64,000 nucleotides of DNA from an uncultured Johnsonella sp. (lineage in GTDB: Bacteria; Bacillota; Clostridia; Lachnospirales; Lachnospiraceae): NCBI GenBank assembly GCA_900766185.1, contig CAAFUL010000085.1, forward strand, positions 62,001-126,000, read 5' to 3'. The notes beneath the pieces are model-generated. The model saw only the letters and a program-made list of their open reading frames with translations, made no database searches and was not told where the DNA came from. Below, in pieces: positions 16,720 through 25,098 of this stretch (its first letter is position 1; each line of letters opens with the position of its first letter). Made by a program: the position numbers and the translations under genes.

Positions 16720-17262
16720 ATGCCAAGACCAAGGACAAAAAATGATTTATTGACTGCTGCCAAAGAAAACTATGAAAAGTTAAATTTATCGATTTTACAG
16801 ATGACCGGGGAAGAGTTAAATACAGCGTTTGATTTTTCAAAAGATGAGAAGAAAAAAGAAGCTCATTGGAAAAGAGATAAGAATCTAAGAGATATTTTAA
16901 TCCATCTCTATGAATGGCATCAGCTTATTTTGAATTGGGTATATGCTAATCAAAAGGGAGAAGAAAAACCATTTTTGCCCGAGCCGTATAACTGGAAAAC
17001 TTATGGAAATATGAATGTAGAATTTTGGAAGAAACATCAAAATACTTCTCTTGAAGATGCAAGTAAAATGTTTCATAAATCCCATAGTGATGTTTTAGAA
17101 TTGGCTGAAAAATTTACAAGTGAAGAATTGTTTTCCAAAGGCGTCTATAAGTGGACAGCAGGTAGTACACTGGGTTCCTATTTTGCGAGTGTCACTGCAA
17201 GCCATTATGATTGGGCGATGAAAAAGTTAAAAGCTCATCGGAAAAATTGTAAATCAAAATAA
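16720..17262 (+). CDS. ClbS/DfsB family four-helix-bundle protein (DUF1706)
   Basis: This 180-aa protein carries the DUF1706 signatures: the start MPRPRTKNDLLTAAKENYEKL, KNLRDILIHLYEWHQLIL with WHxL, LPEPYNWKTYGNMN, and YFASVTASHYDWAMKKLK at the end. ClbS of E. coli is a cyclopropane hydrolase protecting against colibactin; firmicute homologues are widespread, and their substrate is unknown. AGGAGG lies 7 bases before the ATG and 12 bases after the GyrI-like gene. Together they may form a small detoxification operon under the WYL regulator. Confidence 0.9.
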   Translation: MPRPRTKNDLLTAAKENYEKLNLSILQMTGEELNTAFDFSKDEKKKEAHWKRDKNLRDILIHLYEWHQLILNWVYANQKGEEKPFLPEPYNWKTYGNMNVEFWKKHQNTSLEDASKMFHKSHSDVLELAEKFTSEELFSKGVYKWTAGSTLGSYFASVTASHYDWAMKKLKAHRKNCKSK

Positions 17263-17806
17263 TTGGAATAGGATATTAAAGTGCATTTTACAAAAGAAAA
17301 AGGACTACTATCTTCAAAGAATGGAATAATTATGATAAAATTTTTAAAAACTTTCAGATTGGAGAATTATCGAAGGTAGAAGTATTTTAACAAATTACGA
17401 ATTGAACAAATGATTTTTTGGATTATATGGAAAGTAATTTAGAGAGGATGAATTGAGAATTTTTTTAATTATAAAGAATTAAGCGGAAGATAATAATGTT
17501 AAGGAAGTAAAAGCATTAAGCCGGATATAGAGAATTAACTAAAATAAATTCAGTCACAAATTCACTAATTGAGAATAATAAAACGACCATACATGAGTAT
17601 CTCTAATTTTGTATGGTCGCTATTTTTTGTGACTGCTTGAAGATGTCGCTCAAAAAAGTTTTTAATATACTCTCTAAGTGGAGGATTCTTTTAGAACTGT
17701 CCTTCTTTGAATAAAGCTACAAGGCTAAAACCCCCAAAAAAAAATCCGGATTTTGGCACTAAATATAGTAAAGGTTCATATCTCTACAATGATAGGATAA
17801 AAAATA
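17263..17806. other. Gene-free 0.54-kb stretch with one terminator
   Basis: I find no convincing gene. The sequence is AT-rich with short broken frames and probably degenerated DNA. The only defined element is the terminator at 17584-17628. A run of C and A around 17730-17745 precedes an ATCCGGAT palindrome of unknown meaning. Confidence 0.6.
17584..17628 (+). terminator. Rho-independent terminator
   Basis: CGACCATAC (17584-17592) pairs perfectly with GTATGGTCG (17611-17619), followed by a run of six T from 17623. It lies about 320 bases after the ClbS-like gene, so it may close that transcript or a lost gene. Confidence 0.75.
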
Positions 17807-18205
17807 TTAAAGCTCCTTAGTTATATACATGGTCATTCTTGCGCTTGCTATATAGTCTTCCTCAGAATCTTTTATAATCACATCATTAACTACAGTTGTT
17901 CTGCCTTTATGTATGGTATTGCATATTACTCTAAGTTTTCCGACACCGGCAGGTTTTAGATAATTTATAGTACCGTTTAGAGTTACATTGCTACACTCAT
18001 AAGCGTAAGCACTCATGCCTGAGGCTATATCACAGAGTGTATACAAAACTCCGCCATGTACGCTGCCATATAAGTTTAGCATAGTTTCTGTTATTTCGAC
18101 CTCAAGTTCACAATGTCCGGCTTCTATGGTTATTATTTGAATATTCTCAAATCCGCTTATGCTTTGTATATGATTTTTGATACCATTATAAATGTCTTCT
18201 CTCAT
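17807..18205 (-). CDS. PaaI-type hotdog-fold thioesterase
   Basis: The 132-aa protein has the hotdog thioesterase signature GSVHGGVLYTLCDIASG at about residues 47-63, the HGGxxxxLxDxAxG motif in which the Asp acts in catalysis. NGTINYLKPA and KGRTTVVNDVII strands follow, ending ASARMTMYI. It should hydrolyse acyl-CoA or phenylacetyl-CoA-like thioesters, with the substrate unknown. It is transcribed alone on the minus strand. Confidence 0.87.
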   Translation of the reverse strand: MREDIYNGIKNHIQSISGFENIQIITIEAGHCELEVEITETMLNLYGSVHGGVLYTLCDIASGMSAYAYECSNVTLNGTINYLKPAGVGKLRVICNTIHKGRTTVVNDVIIKDSEEDYIASARMTMYITKEL

Positions 18206-18385
18206 TTCAAGTCTCCAGCTTTAAAAAATAGTTTAGCCTATAAGCACTCCGCCCTTCATATTATCACAATAAAAATGATAAATAAAGATTAAAAGTACAT
18301 TTACAGCGGAGTAGAAAGCACTAAGGATTTTTGTGATAAAAAAGAAACTAAAGCTCACTTATTCCAAAAACTTAAAAATTACCCC

Positions 18386-18414
18386 TTGTATATCAATTTA
18401 TTATGTGTTATTAT
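18386..18414 (+). promoter_or_regulatory. Predicted sigma-A promoter of secG
   Basis: TTGTAT (18386-18391), exactly 17 bases, then TATTAT (18409-18414), about 40 bases before the secG ATG. Confidence 0.6.
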
Positions 18415-18454
18415 TAGCGGTAATTATGAAATAAGAAATTTGAAGGAGTGTAAT

Positions 18455-18691
18455 ATGCTTAATACTATAGTTTCAGTTATCTATGTTATTATCTGTATAT
18501 TCTTATCAGCTGTAGTGCTTTTGCAGGAGGGTAAATCCCAAGGATTAGGTGCTATAGGCGGTATTGCAGATACATACTGGGGTAAGAATAAGGGTCGTTC
18601 CATGGAAGGAACACTTGAAAAATTAACAGCTTTTGCAGCAGGGGCATTTATAATTTTAGCATTTATATTAAATCTTAATATTTTTAACTAG
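18455..18691 (+). CDS. secG: Preprotein translocase subunit SecG
   Basis: I chose the ATG at 18455 because AAGGAG lies 6 bases upstream; the earlier in-frame start overlaps the promoter. The 78-aa protein has two membrane helices (about 4-23 and 55-75). Between them lies the conserved LLQEGKSQGLGAIGG segment typical of SecG/YajC-like small Sec subunits. It assists SecYEG. In many Firmicutes secG lies directly upstream of rnr and smpB, as here, with one small membrane gene in between. Confidence 0.93.
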   Translation: MLNTIVSVIYVIICIFLSAVVLLQEGKSQGLGAIGGIADTYWGKNKGRSMEGTLEKLTAFAAGAFIILAFILNLNIFN

Positions 18692-18754
18692 ATTTAATAT
18701 AGTTATCGTAGCATAATCTCTGCATAGCAAATAGTAATGTAAAGGTGGTTTTAG

Positions 18755-18791
18755 AAGCTGTCGTAGTATTGATTCTGCGGCAGCTTATTTT
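18755..18791 (+). terminator. Hairpin terminator after secG
   Basis: AAGCTGTCGTAG (18755-18766) pairs with CTGCGGCAGCTT (18775-18786) with two G-U pairs; a short T-rich tail follows. Confidence 0.6.
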
Positions 18792-18817
18792 AATTAAAAC
18801 AACAGGAGGCAGAACTT

Positions 18818-19282
18818 ATGGAAGATAAAAAAGCAATGAAAAAATTTGGAAAAATATTTATGGTTGTAGGATTCTTTTATATCATACTGGTCTTTGTAAT
18901 ATACTATTTTATAGTTAAAGAAACAGGTGAAACTCCTATGTTGGTATTCATATTGCAACTGTTAAATGGAGTTGGATTTTTTATAATGGGATTTACTATA
19001 AATATTATTAACAGTAGAAGAATGAAAGAGATAGATTATCTATTGGAAAATGGAGTTTGCCTGCGTGCAACTGTAGACAGCGTTACTATAGGAAATAACA
19101 GATTTAAGAATATTAAAAACAGAAAAGTTATATGCACTTACGAAGAGGGCGGACAAAAGTATATATTTAAAAGTGATAGCATATACAGACAAGTAGAAAA
19201 TAATATTCATAAGGGAGACAGTATAAATGTTTATGCAAACCCTGAAGAATACAAGAAATACTATGTATATGTAAAAGAATAA
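18818..19282 (+). CDS. Two-helix membrane protein, DUF3592-like
   Basis: This 154-aa protein has two membrane helices at about residues 13-33 and 44-64. A soluble beta-rich C-terminal domain follows, including RATVDSVTIGNNRF and VICTYEEGGQKYIFKSD, then SINVYANPEEYKKYYV. That pattern (strand, Tyr-x-x-x-Gly-x-x-Tyr, then xVxVYxNPxxPxxYyv) resembles DUF3592-type proteins, whose function is unknown. AGGAGG lies 9 bases before the ATG. It is placed between secG and rnr without an evident link. Confidence 0.7.
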   Translation: MEDKKAMKKFGKIFMVVGFFYIILVFVIYYFIVKETGETPMLVFILQLLNGVGFFIMGFTINIINSRRMKEIDYLLENGVCLRATVDSVTIGNNRFKNIKNRKVICTYEEGGQKYIFKSDSIYRQVENNIHKGDSINVYANPEEYKKYYVYVKE

Positions 19283-19393
19283 ATCCGGTATAAGTTCTTG
19301 ACATTGGTATATGTGTAATATGTTAATTAGCAGCATATAGCCGATTTGAATAAGAACTATGATTTGAAATATTTTTTATTAAAAAAGGCTTAT

Positions 19394-19418
19394 ATTACTT
19401 ATCCGGTTGATAAGTAAT
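19394..19418. promoter_or_regulatory. Perfect 10-bp inverted repeat upstream of rnr
   Basis: ATTACTTATC (19394-19403) and GATAAGTAAT (19409-19418) flank CGGTT. It lies 42 bases before the rnr start. It has no T-run, so a regulator site or a leader hairpin is likelier than a terminator. Confidence 0.55.
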
Positions 19419-19459
19419 TAAGGTAAAATCTAATAGAGTGCATACAGGAAAGGTAACGA

Positions 19460-21601
19460 ATGAATATAGATGAATTAAACAGAAGAAAAAAATTAATACT
19501 TGAACTTATGTCGGATCCGATATATACAGCTATGAAGATAAAAGAATTGGCTGTTTTTTTGGACATTCCCTTAAGTGCAAGACATGAGCTTAAGGCGGTA
19601 TTGGAAGAACTGGTGTACGAAGGCAAGATCAAACTTTCTACCAACGGCAGATACAGTAAGATAAATGTGGAAAGTTATGTAGGAGTCTACACTGCCAATG
19701 CCAGAGGCTTCGGTTTTGTAAAGGTTGAAGGACTTAAAGATGATATCTTTATACCTGCCGGAGAAGAAAAAAATGCCTTAAGCGGCGATACTGTTCGTGT
19801 GGAAGTAAATGTTTATACTAAGTTAAATAACATAGAGAGCGGCAGACGAACAGAGGGCAGTGTAAGTGAAGTCTTAACTCATGCCAATAAATATGTTGTA
19901 GGTATATATAAGAAAAATAAATCCTTCGGTTTTGTGCTTCCGGATAACCAAAAAATACTGAAGGATATTTTTATACCTAAGGGCAAGGATAGATTTGCTA
20001 AAAATTTAGATAAGGTAGTTGCAGAAATATATGACTATGGGCATAAGAATAAAAAACCGGAGGCAAGGATAGTAGAAATACTCGGAAAGATGAATGAGCC
20101 GGGAGTAGATATACTTTCCATAGCAAAATCTTATGGACTTAGTATGGCATTTGAAAATGATACTCTAAATGAGGCAAAAAAAGTATCGGAGCAGGATATA
20201 AGCGAAGAGTACAAAAAAAGACTTGATCTTAGAGAAGAGGTCATAGTTACTATAGACTCGGAAGATGCAAAAGACCTTGACGATGCTGTAAGCCTAAAGC
20301 ATAACGGTAAAAACTTCGAGTTAGGAGTTCATATAGCGGATGTATCACATTATATAAAAGAAAAGGGGCTGCTTGATAAAGAGGCGTTAAAAAGAGGCAC
20401 AAGTGTTTATTTGGTGGACAGGGTCATACCTATGTTTCCTGAAAGCATATCTAACGGTTGCTGTTCTCTTAATGCTTTGGAAGACAAGCTTACACTGTCT
20501 TGCATTATGGAAATAGACGATAAAGGCAGGGTAGTAAGCCACAAAATAGTAGAGAGCATAATTAATGTTAATATGAGGATGGCTTATTCAGATGTTGCAA
20601 AAATCCTTAAAAATGATAATGCAGAAGGACTTTGCTTCTATGAGCCTTATGTAGACTTACTTAAAGATATGGAAAAACTTGCCGCTATCTTAAGAAAGAA
20701 AAGAGAAGCCCGTGGCTCTATAGACTTTGATATACCTGAAAGTAAGATCAGCTTGGATAAAAACGGTAAGGTCATAGATGTAAAAGCCTATCAAAGAAAT
20801 GTTGCTACTAATATCATAGAAGAATTTATGCTTATAACCAACGAAACTGTAGCACAGGAGTACTTTTGGCTGGAGCTGCCCTTTGTATACAGAGTACATG
20901 ATAAGCCCGATCCTGATAAGATGAAGGAGCTTTCAATATTTATCAATAACTTCGGCTTTTCACTAAAGCCTCTTAATAACGAGATACACTCAAAGGAGCT
21001 TCAAAAATTACTTAACAAAATCAAAGATACTAACGAAGAAGCTTTAATAAGCCGTATAACTTTAAGAAATATGAAGCAGGCAAAGTACAGCCCTGATTGC
21101 AGCGAACACTTCGGTCTGGCTGCCAAGTACTATACGCATTTTACCTCGCCTATAAGGCGTTATCCCGACCTGCAAATACATAGAATAATAAAAGAGAATT
21201 TAAATTCCGGTATTTCGGATAGAAGGCTTAAACATTATGAAAATATACTGGAAGAAGTGTGTAAGCAGTCCTCACAGATGGAAAGAAGGGCTGATGAGGT
21301 TGAAAGAGAAACCAATAAATATAAAAAATGCGAATATATGCTGAAGTTTTTAGGCGACGAGTTTAGCGGAGTTATAAGCGGTGTCAATGCACACGGCATA
21401 TATGTAGAGCTTGAAAATACTATAGAAGGCATGGTAAGATTATCCGACCTTAGAGATGATTACTATGAATATATTGAAAAAGAATACGCCGTAGTAGGGG
21501 TGGCAAGCGGTAAAACCTATAAACTCGGGCAAAGGGTTGAGGTCTGTGTGGAAAGAGTGGATAAGCTTACAAAAACCATAGATTTTATAATGCTGAGTTA
21601 G
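19460..21601 (+). CDS. rnr: Ribonuclease R
   Basis: This 713-aa 3'-5' exoribonuclease has an N-terminal winged-helix region (about 1-65), two cold-shock/OB parts (AYTANARGFGFVKVEG, KNKSFGFVLPDNQK), the RNB catalytic domain and a C-terminal S1 domain (about 630-712). The RNB domain carries the acidic motif TIDSEDAKDLDDAVSL near residue 265-275 and HFTSPIRRYPDLQIHR near 560. Length and order are typical for Gram-positive RNase R. The gene precedes smpB, its partner in tmRNA-linked decay. Confidence 0.97.
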   Translation: MNIDELNRRKKLILELMSDPIYTAMKIKELAVFLDIPLSARHELKAVLEELVYEGKIKLSTNGRYSKINVESYVGVYTANARGFGFVKVEGLKDDIFIPAGEEKNALSGDTVRVEVNVYTKLNNIESGRRTEGSVSEVLTHANKYVVGIYKKNKSFGFVLPDNQKILKDIFIPKGKDRFAKNLDKVVAEIYDYGHKNKKPEARIVEILGKMNEPGVDILSIAKSYGLSMAFENDTLNEAKKVSEQDISEEYKKRLDLREEVIVTIDSEDAKDLDDAVSLKHNGKNFELGVHIADVSHYIKEKGLLDKEALKRGTSVYLVDRVIPMFPESISNGCCSLNALEDKLTLSCIMEIDDKGRVVSHKIVESIINVNMRMAYSDVAKILKNDNAEGLCFYEPYVDLLKDMEKLAAILRKKREARGSIDFDIPESKISLDKNGKVIDVKAYQRNVATNIIEEFMLITNETVAQEYFWLELPFVYRVHDKPDPDKMKELSIFINNFGFSLKPLNNEIHSKELQKLLNKIKDTNEEALISRITLRNMKQAKYSPDCSEHFGLAAKYYTHFTSPIRRYPDLQIHRIIKENLNSGISDRRLKHYENILEEVCKQSSQMERRADEVERETNKYKKCEYMLKFLGDEFSGVISGVNAHGIYVELENTIEGMVRLSDLRDDYYEYIEKEYAVVGVASGKTYKLGQRVEVCVERVDKLTKTIDFIMLS

Positions 21602-21680
21602 CGGATTATCATGAGAGTATGGAAGAGTAATGTATTTAAGAAAAGATGTAAGTTAGTACAGACAGAAAAAGAGGGGAAGT

Positions 21681-22139
21681 ATGGCAGAAGGTATAAAACT
21701 TATTGCAAACAATAAAAAAGCATACTTTGATTATTTTATATTGGAAAAATATGAAGCCGGCATAGAACTTTTCGGTACAGAGGTAAAGTCCGTAAGATTA
21801 GGGCATTGCTCGGTAAAGGAATCATTTGTCAGAATAGACAAGGCGCAGGTTTACATATACGGTATGCATATAAGTCCTTATGAAAAGGGCAATATATTTA
21901 ACAAAGATCCGCTGAGAGTAAGAAGGCTTTTATTACATAAAACGGAAATAATAAAACTTGCCTCAAAACTGAAAGAAAAGGGACTTACCCTAGTTCCTTT
22001 AAGAGTTTATTTTAAGAACAGCTTGGTTAAGGTTGAGCTTGGGCTGGCAAGGGGTAAGAAAAATTATGATAAAAGAGACAGTATAGCTAAAAAGGATCAG
22101 CAAAGAGATATAGACAGATCATTAAAAAACATCAAGTAA
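21681..22139 (+). CDS. smpB: tmRNA-binding protein SmpB
   Basis: The 152-aa protein shows the complete SmpB fold: NKKAYFDYFILEKYEAGIE, GTEVKSVRLGHCSVKESF, and the C-terminal tail LARGKKNYDKRDSIAKKDQQ that occupies the mRNA channel in trans-translation. GAGGGGAAG precedes the ATG. I did not find the ssrA RNA next to it. Confidence 0.97.
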   Translation: MAEGIKLIANNKKAYFDYFILEKYEAGIELFGTEVKSVRLGHCSVKESFVRIDKAQVYIYGMHISPYEKGNIFNKDPLRVRRLLLHKTEIIKLASKLKEKGLTLVPLRVYFKNSLVKVELGLARGKKNYDKRDSIAKKDQQRDIDRSLKNIK

Positions 22140-22145
22140 AAACAC

Positions 22146-22174
22146 TTGACAGCACAGTGCTGCTAGTGTATTAT
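22146..22174 (+). promoter_or_regulatory. Promoter of ylxM-ffh with embedded palindrome
   Basis: TTGACA (22146-22151), a 17-base spacer and TATTAT (22169-22174) make a near-consensus promoter. CAGCAC-A-GTGCTG (22150-22162) is a perfect 6-bp palindrome overlapping the -35 and spacer. Transcription would start only about 7 bases before the ylxM ATG. Confidence 0.6.
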
Positions 22175-22187
22175 ATTCGAGGTGTGT

Positions 22188-22529
22188 ATGGAAAAATTTG
22201 TAACACAGGCACTTTTGTATGATTTTTATGGTGAACTTTTAACTGAGCATCAAAAGCGTATCTATGAATTGGTTGTTTTGGAAGATTATTCTTATAGCGA
22301 GATAGCTAAGGATGAGGGAATATCCAGACAAAGCGTGCATGATATGATAAGAAGATGTGATGCCTTACTTGAAGGCTATGAAGAAAAGTTACAGCTTATT
22401 GCAAAGTTTCTAAAAACCAAAGAATTGGTGGGAAGGATCAAGACCTTATCAGGAGAGTATAACAGAAAAAAGGACAGTTCTTTAATATCCGAAATAGAAA
22501 CTTTGGCTGATTTAATTATTGATTTATAG
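22188..22529 (+). CDS. ylxM: YlxM/p13-like DNA-binding protein (UPF0122)
   Basis: This 113-aa protein has a sigma-like helix-turn-helix: LLTEHQKRIYELVVLEDYSY, then SEIAKDEGISRQSVHDMIRR. It is directly followed by ffh, the invariant YlxM context. YlxM binds SRP components and modulates the pathway in streptococci. I chose the ATG at 22188; a GTG two codons earlier is possible. The ribosome site GAGGTG overlaps the expected transcription start. Confidence 0.92.
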   Translation: MEKFVTQALLYDFYGELLTEHQKRIYELVVLEDYSYSEIAKDEGISRQSVHDMIRRCDALLEGYEEKLQLIAKFLKTKELVGRIKTLSGEYNRKKDSSLISEIETLADLIIDL

Positions 22530-22540
22530 GAGATAAGTGT

Positions 22541-23902
22541 ATGGCATTTGAAAGTTTAACTGAAAAACTGCAAAATGTGTTCAAGAATCTAAGAGGCAAG
22601 GGAAAGCTTAGCGAGGCGGATGTAAAGCTTGCATTAAAAGAAGTAAAGCTTGCCCTGCTTGAAGCGGATGTTAATTTCAAAGTAGTAAAAAAGTTTATAG
22701 CCGATGTGCAGGAAAGAGCTGTAGGCGCTGAGGTCATGAATTCACTTACACCTGCACAGCAGGTCGTAAAAATAGTAAATGAAGAACTTATTAAGCTTAT
22801 AGGTGAAGATACCAAAGAGCTTGAGCTTAAGTCCGGTGATGCGGTCAATGTCATCATGATGATGGGATTGCAGGGAGCCGGTAAGACAACTACAGCGGCA
22901 AAACTTGCAGGAAAGTTAAAATCAAAGGGGTTCAGTCCGCTTTTGGTAGCCTGTGACATCTACAGACCGGCAGCTATAGACCAGCTTAAGATCAATGCCG
23001 AGAAACAAGCGGTGGCATTTTTCTCTATGGGAGATAACATATCTCCGGTGGATATAGCCAGGGCAAGTATAGAATTTGCAAAAAACAATCATCACAATGT
23101 GGTAATAATAGATACTGCGGGAAGACTTCATATAGATGAAAAACTTATGCAGGAGCTTGTTGCCATAAAAGAAAATGTAAAGGTTGACTACAGCTTACTC
23201 GTAGTAGACGCCATGACGGGTCAGGATGCGGTAAATGTAGCGGAGAACTTTAACAGTCAGCTTAACATAGACGGAGTAGTACTTACCAAACTTGACGGTG
23301 ATACAAGAGGCGGTGCGGCACTTTCTATAAAGGCGGTTACCAAAAAACCTATACTTTATGCCGGAATGGGAGAAAAGCTCTCAGACCTTGAAGTTTTTCA
23401 TCCTGACAGAATGGCAAGCAGGATTCTTGGTATGGGAGATATCCTAAGCCTTATAGAAAAGGTTGAAATGGATATAGATGCCGAAAAAGCCAAGGAAATG
23501 AGCCAAAAGTTCAAGAAGGCGGAGTTTGACTTTAATGACTTTCTTGACCAGATGAAACAACTTAAGAAGATGGGAGGCATTGCAAGTCTGATGAATATGC
23601 TTCCGGGCATGCAATCCATGAAAGGTGCTGCCAATGTAGATGATAGTCAGATGGCAAGGGTTGAGGCGATAATACTCAGTATGACCTTAAAAGAAAGAAG
23701 TAATCCCGATATACTTAATCCTTCAAGGAAGAATCGTATAGCCAAGGGAGCCGGAGTTGATATAGCCGAAGTAAACAGGATAGTTAAGCAATTCGACCAG
23801 ATGAAGAAGATGATGAAACAATTCTCAGGTGCCATGAACCAAAGAGGCGCAAGAGGACTGGGAGGATTATTCGGCGGCGGAAAGAAAGGCTTTCCCTTTT
23901 AG
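22541..23902 (+). CDS. ffh: Signal recognition particle protein Ffh (SRP54)
   Basis: The 453-aa GTPase has an N domain (1-95), a G domain with GLQGAGKTTTAAKLAG (about residue 107), DIYRPAAIDQL, DTAGRLHID and TKLDGDTRGGAA, and a methionine-rich M domain from about 320 (MKQLKKMGGIASLMNMLPGM, MKKMMKQFSGAM). It binds signal peptides and 4.5S RNA and delivers ribosomes to FtsY. It is co-transcribed with ylxM (11-base gap). Confidence 0.98.
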   Translation: MAFESLTEKLQNVFKNLRGKGKLSEADVKLALKEVKLALLEADVNFKVVKKFIADVQERAVGAEVMNSLTPAQQVVKIVNEELIKLIGEDTKELELKSGDAVNVIMMMGLQGAGKTTTAAKLAGKLKSKGFSPLLVACDIYRPAAIDQLKINAEKQAVAFFSMGDNISPVDIARASIEFAKNNHHNVVIIDTAGRLHIDEKLMQELVAIKENVKVDYSLLVVDAMTGQDAVNVAENFNSQLNIDGVVLTKLDGDTRGGAALSIKAVTKKPILYAGMGEKLSDLEVFHPDRMASRILGMGDILSLIEKVEMDIDAEKAKEMSQKFKKAEFDFNDFLDQMKQLKKMGGIASLMNMLPGMQSMKGAANVDDSQMARVEAIILSMTLKERSNPDILNPSRKNRIAKGAGVDIAEVNRIVKQFDQMKKMMKQFSGAMNQRGARGLGGLFGGGKKGFPF

Positions 23903-23988
23903 TAAGTATGTAGGTTTGTAATTGTTAATTCACGAGAATTAAAATAAATTCTTAATTATAATATAAAGAAAATTTAGGAGGCTGTATT

Positions 23989-24231
23989 ATGGCAGTAAAG
24001 ATGAGATTAAAAAGATTAGGACAAAAGAAAGTACCTTTCTATAGAATAGTTGTTGCGGATGCAAGAGCTCCGAGAGACGGAAGATTTATAGAAGAGCTTG
24101 GCTACTATGATCCTACTAAGAAACCAAGTGTTATAAAGTTTGATGAGGAGTCAGCTAAGAAGTGGTTAAGTAACGGTGCACAGCCTACAGACAGAGTTGC
24201 AAAGTTATTGAAGATTGCAGGCATAAGATAA
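23989..24231 (+). CDS. rpsP: 30S ribosomal protein S16
   Basis: The 80-aa protein has the S16 start AVKMRLKRLGQKKVPFYRIV, then VADARAPRDGRFIEELGYYD, and ends WLSNGAQPTDRVAKLL. AGGAGG lies 8 bases before the ATG. An AT-rich region with TATAAT at 23957-23962 and a 7-bp hairpin (TTAATTC/GAATTAA, 23925-23942) precede it. Confidence 0.98.
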   Translation: MAVKMRLKRLGQKKVPFYRIVVADARAPRDGRFIEELGYYDPTKKPSVIKFDEESAKKWLSNGAQPTDRVAKLLKIAGIR

Positions 24232-24245
24232 GAAGAGGGCAGTAG

Positions 24246-24473
24246 ATGAAAGAAATAGTAGAGTTAATTGCTAAAGCATTGGTAGACAAACCTGAGGAAG
24301 TGGTTTTAACCGAAACTATAAGAGAGGATTCCATACTTATAGAACTTAGTGTTGCTGAGTCTGATATGGGTAAGATCATTGGAAGATCCGGCAAGATAGC
24401 TAAAGCTATTCGCTCTATAGTAAAGGCTGCCACATCTAAAAGTGATAAGAAGGTTATATTAGAAATAAGATAG
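24246..24473 (+). CDS. khpA: KH-domain RNA-binding protein KhpA (YlqC)
   Basis: This 75-aa single KH domain has the GxxG loop in IIGRSGKIAKAIRSIV at about residues 46-61. It lies 14 bases after rpsP in the standard rpsP-khpA-rimM-trmD order. KhpA with KhpB binds many RNAs and affects cell elongation in streptococci. Confidence 0.95.
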   Translation: MKEIVELIAKALVDKPEEVVLTETIREDSILIELSVAESDMGKIIGRSGKIAKAIRSIVKAATSKSDKKVILEIR

Positions 24474-24481
24474 TAGATAGA

Positions 24482-24518
24482 CTGTTGCAAGATTATAGAG
24501 TTTTGCAGCAGCCTTTTT
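24482..24518 (+). terminator. Terminator between khpA and rimM
   Basis: CTGTTGCAA (24482-24490) pairs with TTGCAGCAG (24503-24511) with one G-U, followed by CC and five T. It would reduce read-through from rpsP-khpA into rimM-trmD. Confidence 0.7.
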
Positions 24519-24552
24519 GCTTTAATATCGTAAATTAAAGAAAGAAGTTAAT

Positions 24553-25089
24553 ATGACAGATAAGTTAAGAGTAGGTGTTATTACCAAAACACACGGTTTA
24601 AGAGGTGAGGTAAAGTTATATCCTACTACCGATGATACAGAAAAATTTTCATATATAAAAGAATTTTATTTGGATAATAAGGGTATATATACCAAGTTAA
24701 AGTTAAGCTATGCTAAAGAGATGAAAAATATGTTCATCTGTAAATTTGAGGATATAGACAGTATAGAGGCGGCGGAAAAGATAGTTAAAAAAGACCTTTA
24801 TATAGACAGGAAAGATGCCAAGGAGCTTAAAGAGGGAGAAAACTATATATCAGACCTTATAGACTTAAAAGTTATAAGCGATACCTTAGGTTTTATAGGC
24901 TATGTAAAGGATGTATTTCCTACCGGTGCCAATCATGTTATGGAAATAAGCCTAAATGAAGATATAAAGACAAATGAGAAATCAAAAGATACTTTGCTGC
25001 TTCCGTATATAAAGCAATGTATTTTAGATGTTGATCTTGAGAGTAAAGAAGTCCTCGTTCATATTTTAGATGGACTGCTTGATATATAG
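24553..25089 (+). CDS. rimM: 16S rRNA processing protein RimM
   Basis: The 178-aa protein has the RimM N-terminal barrel (LRVGVITKTHGLRGEVKLYP) and a PRC-barrel C-terminal domain (GENYISDLIDLKV, ending LLPYIKQCILDVDLESKEV). It binds S19 and helps mature the 30S head. It is followed by trmD after 9 bases. Confidence 0.96.
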   Translation: MTDKLRVGVITKTHGLRGEVKLYPTTDDTEKFSYIKEFYLDNKGIYTKLKLSYAKEMKNMFICKFEDIDSIEAAEKIVKKDLYIDRKDAKELKEGENYISDLIDLKVISDTLGFIGYVKDVFPTGANHVMEISLNEDIKTNEKSKDTLLLPYIKQCILDVDLESKEVLVHILDGLLDI

Positions 25090-25098
25090 GGGGAAGAT

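Noticed and set aside
21681..22181. ssrA (tmRNA) next to smpB
   Set aside because: Only 48 bases separate smpB from ylxM and they hold a promoter; there is no room for tmRNA.
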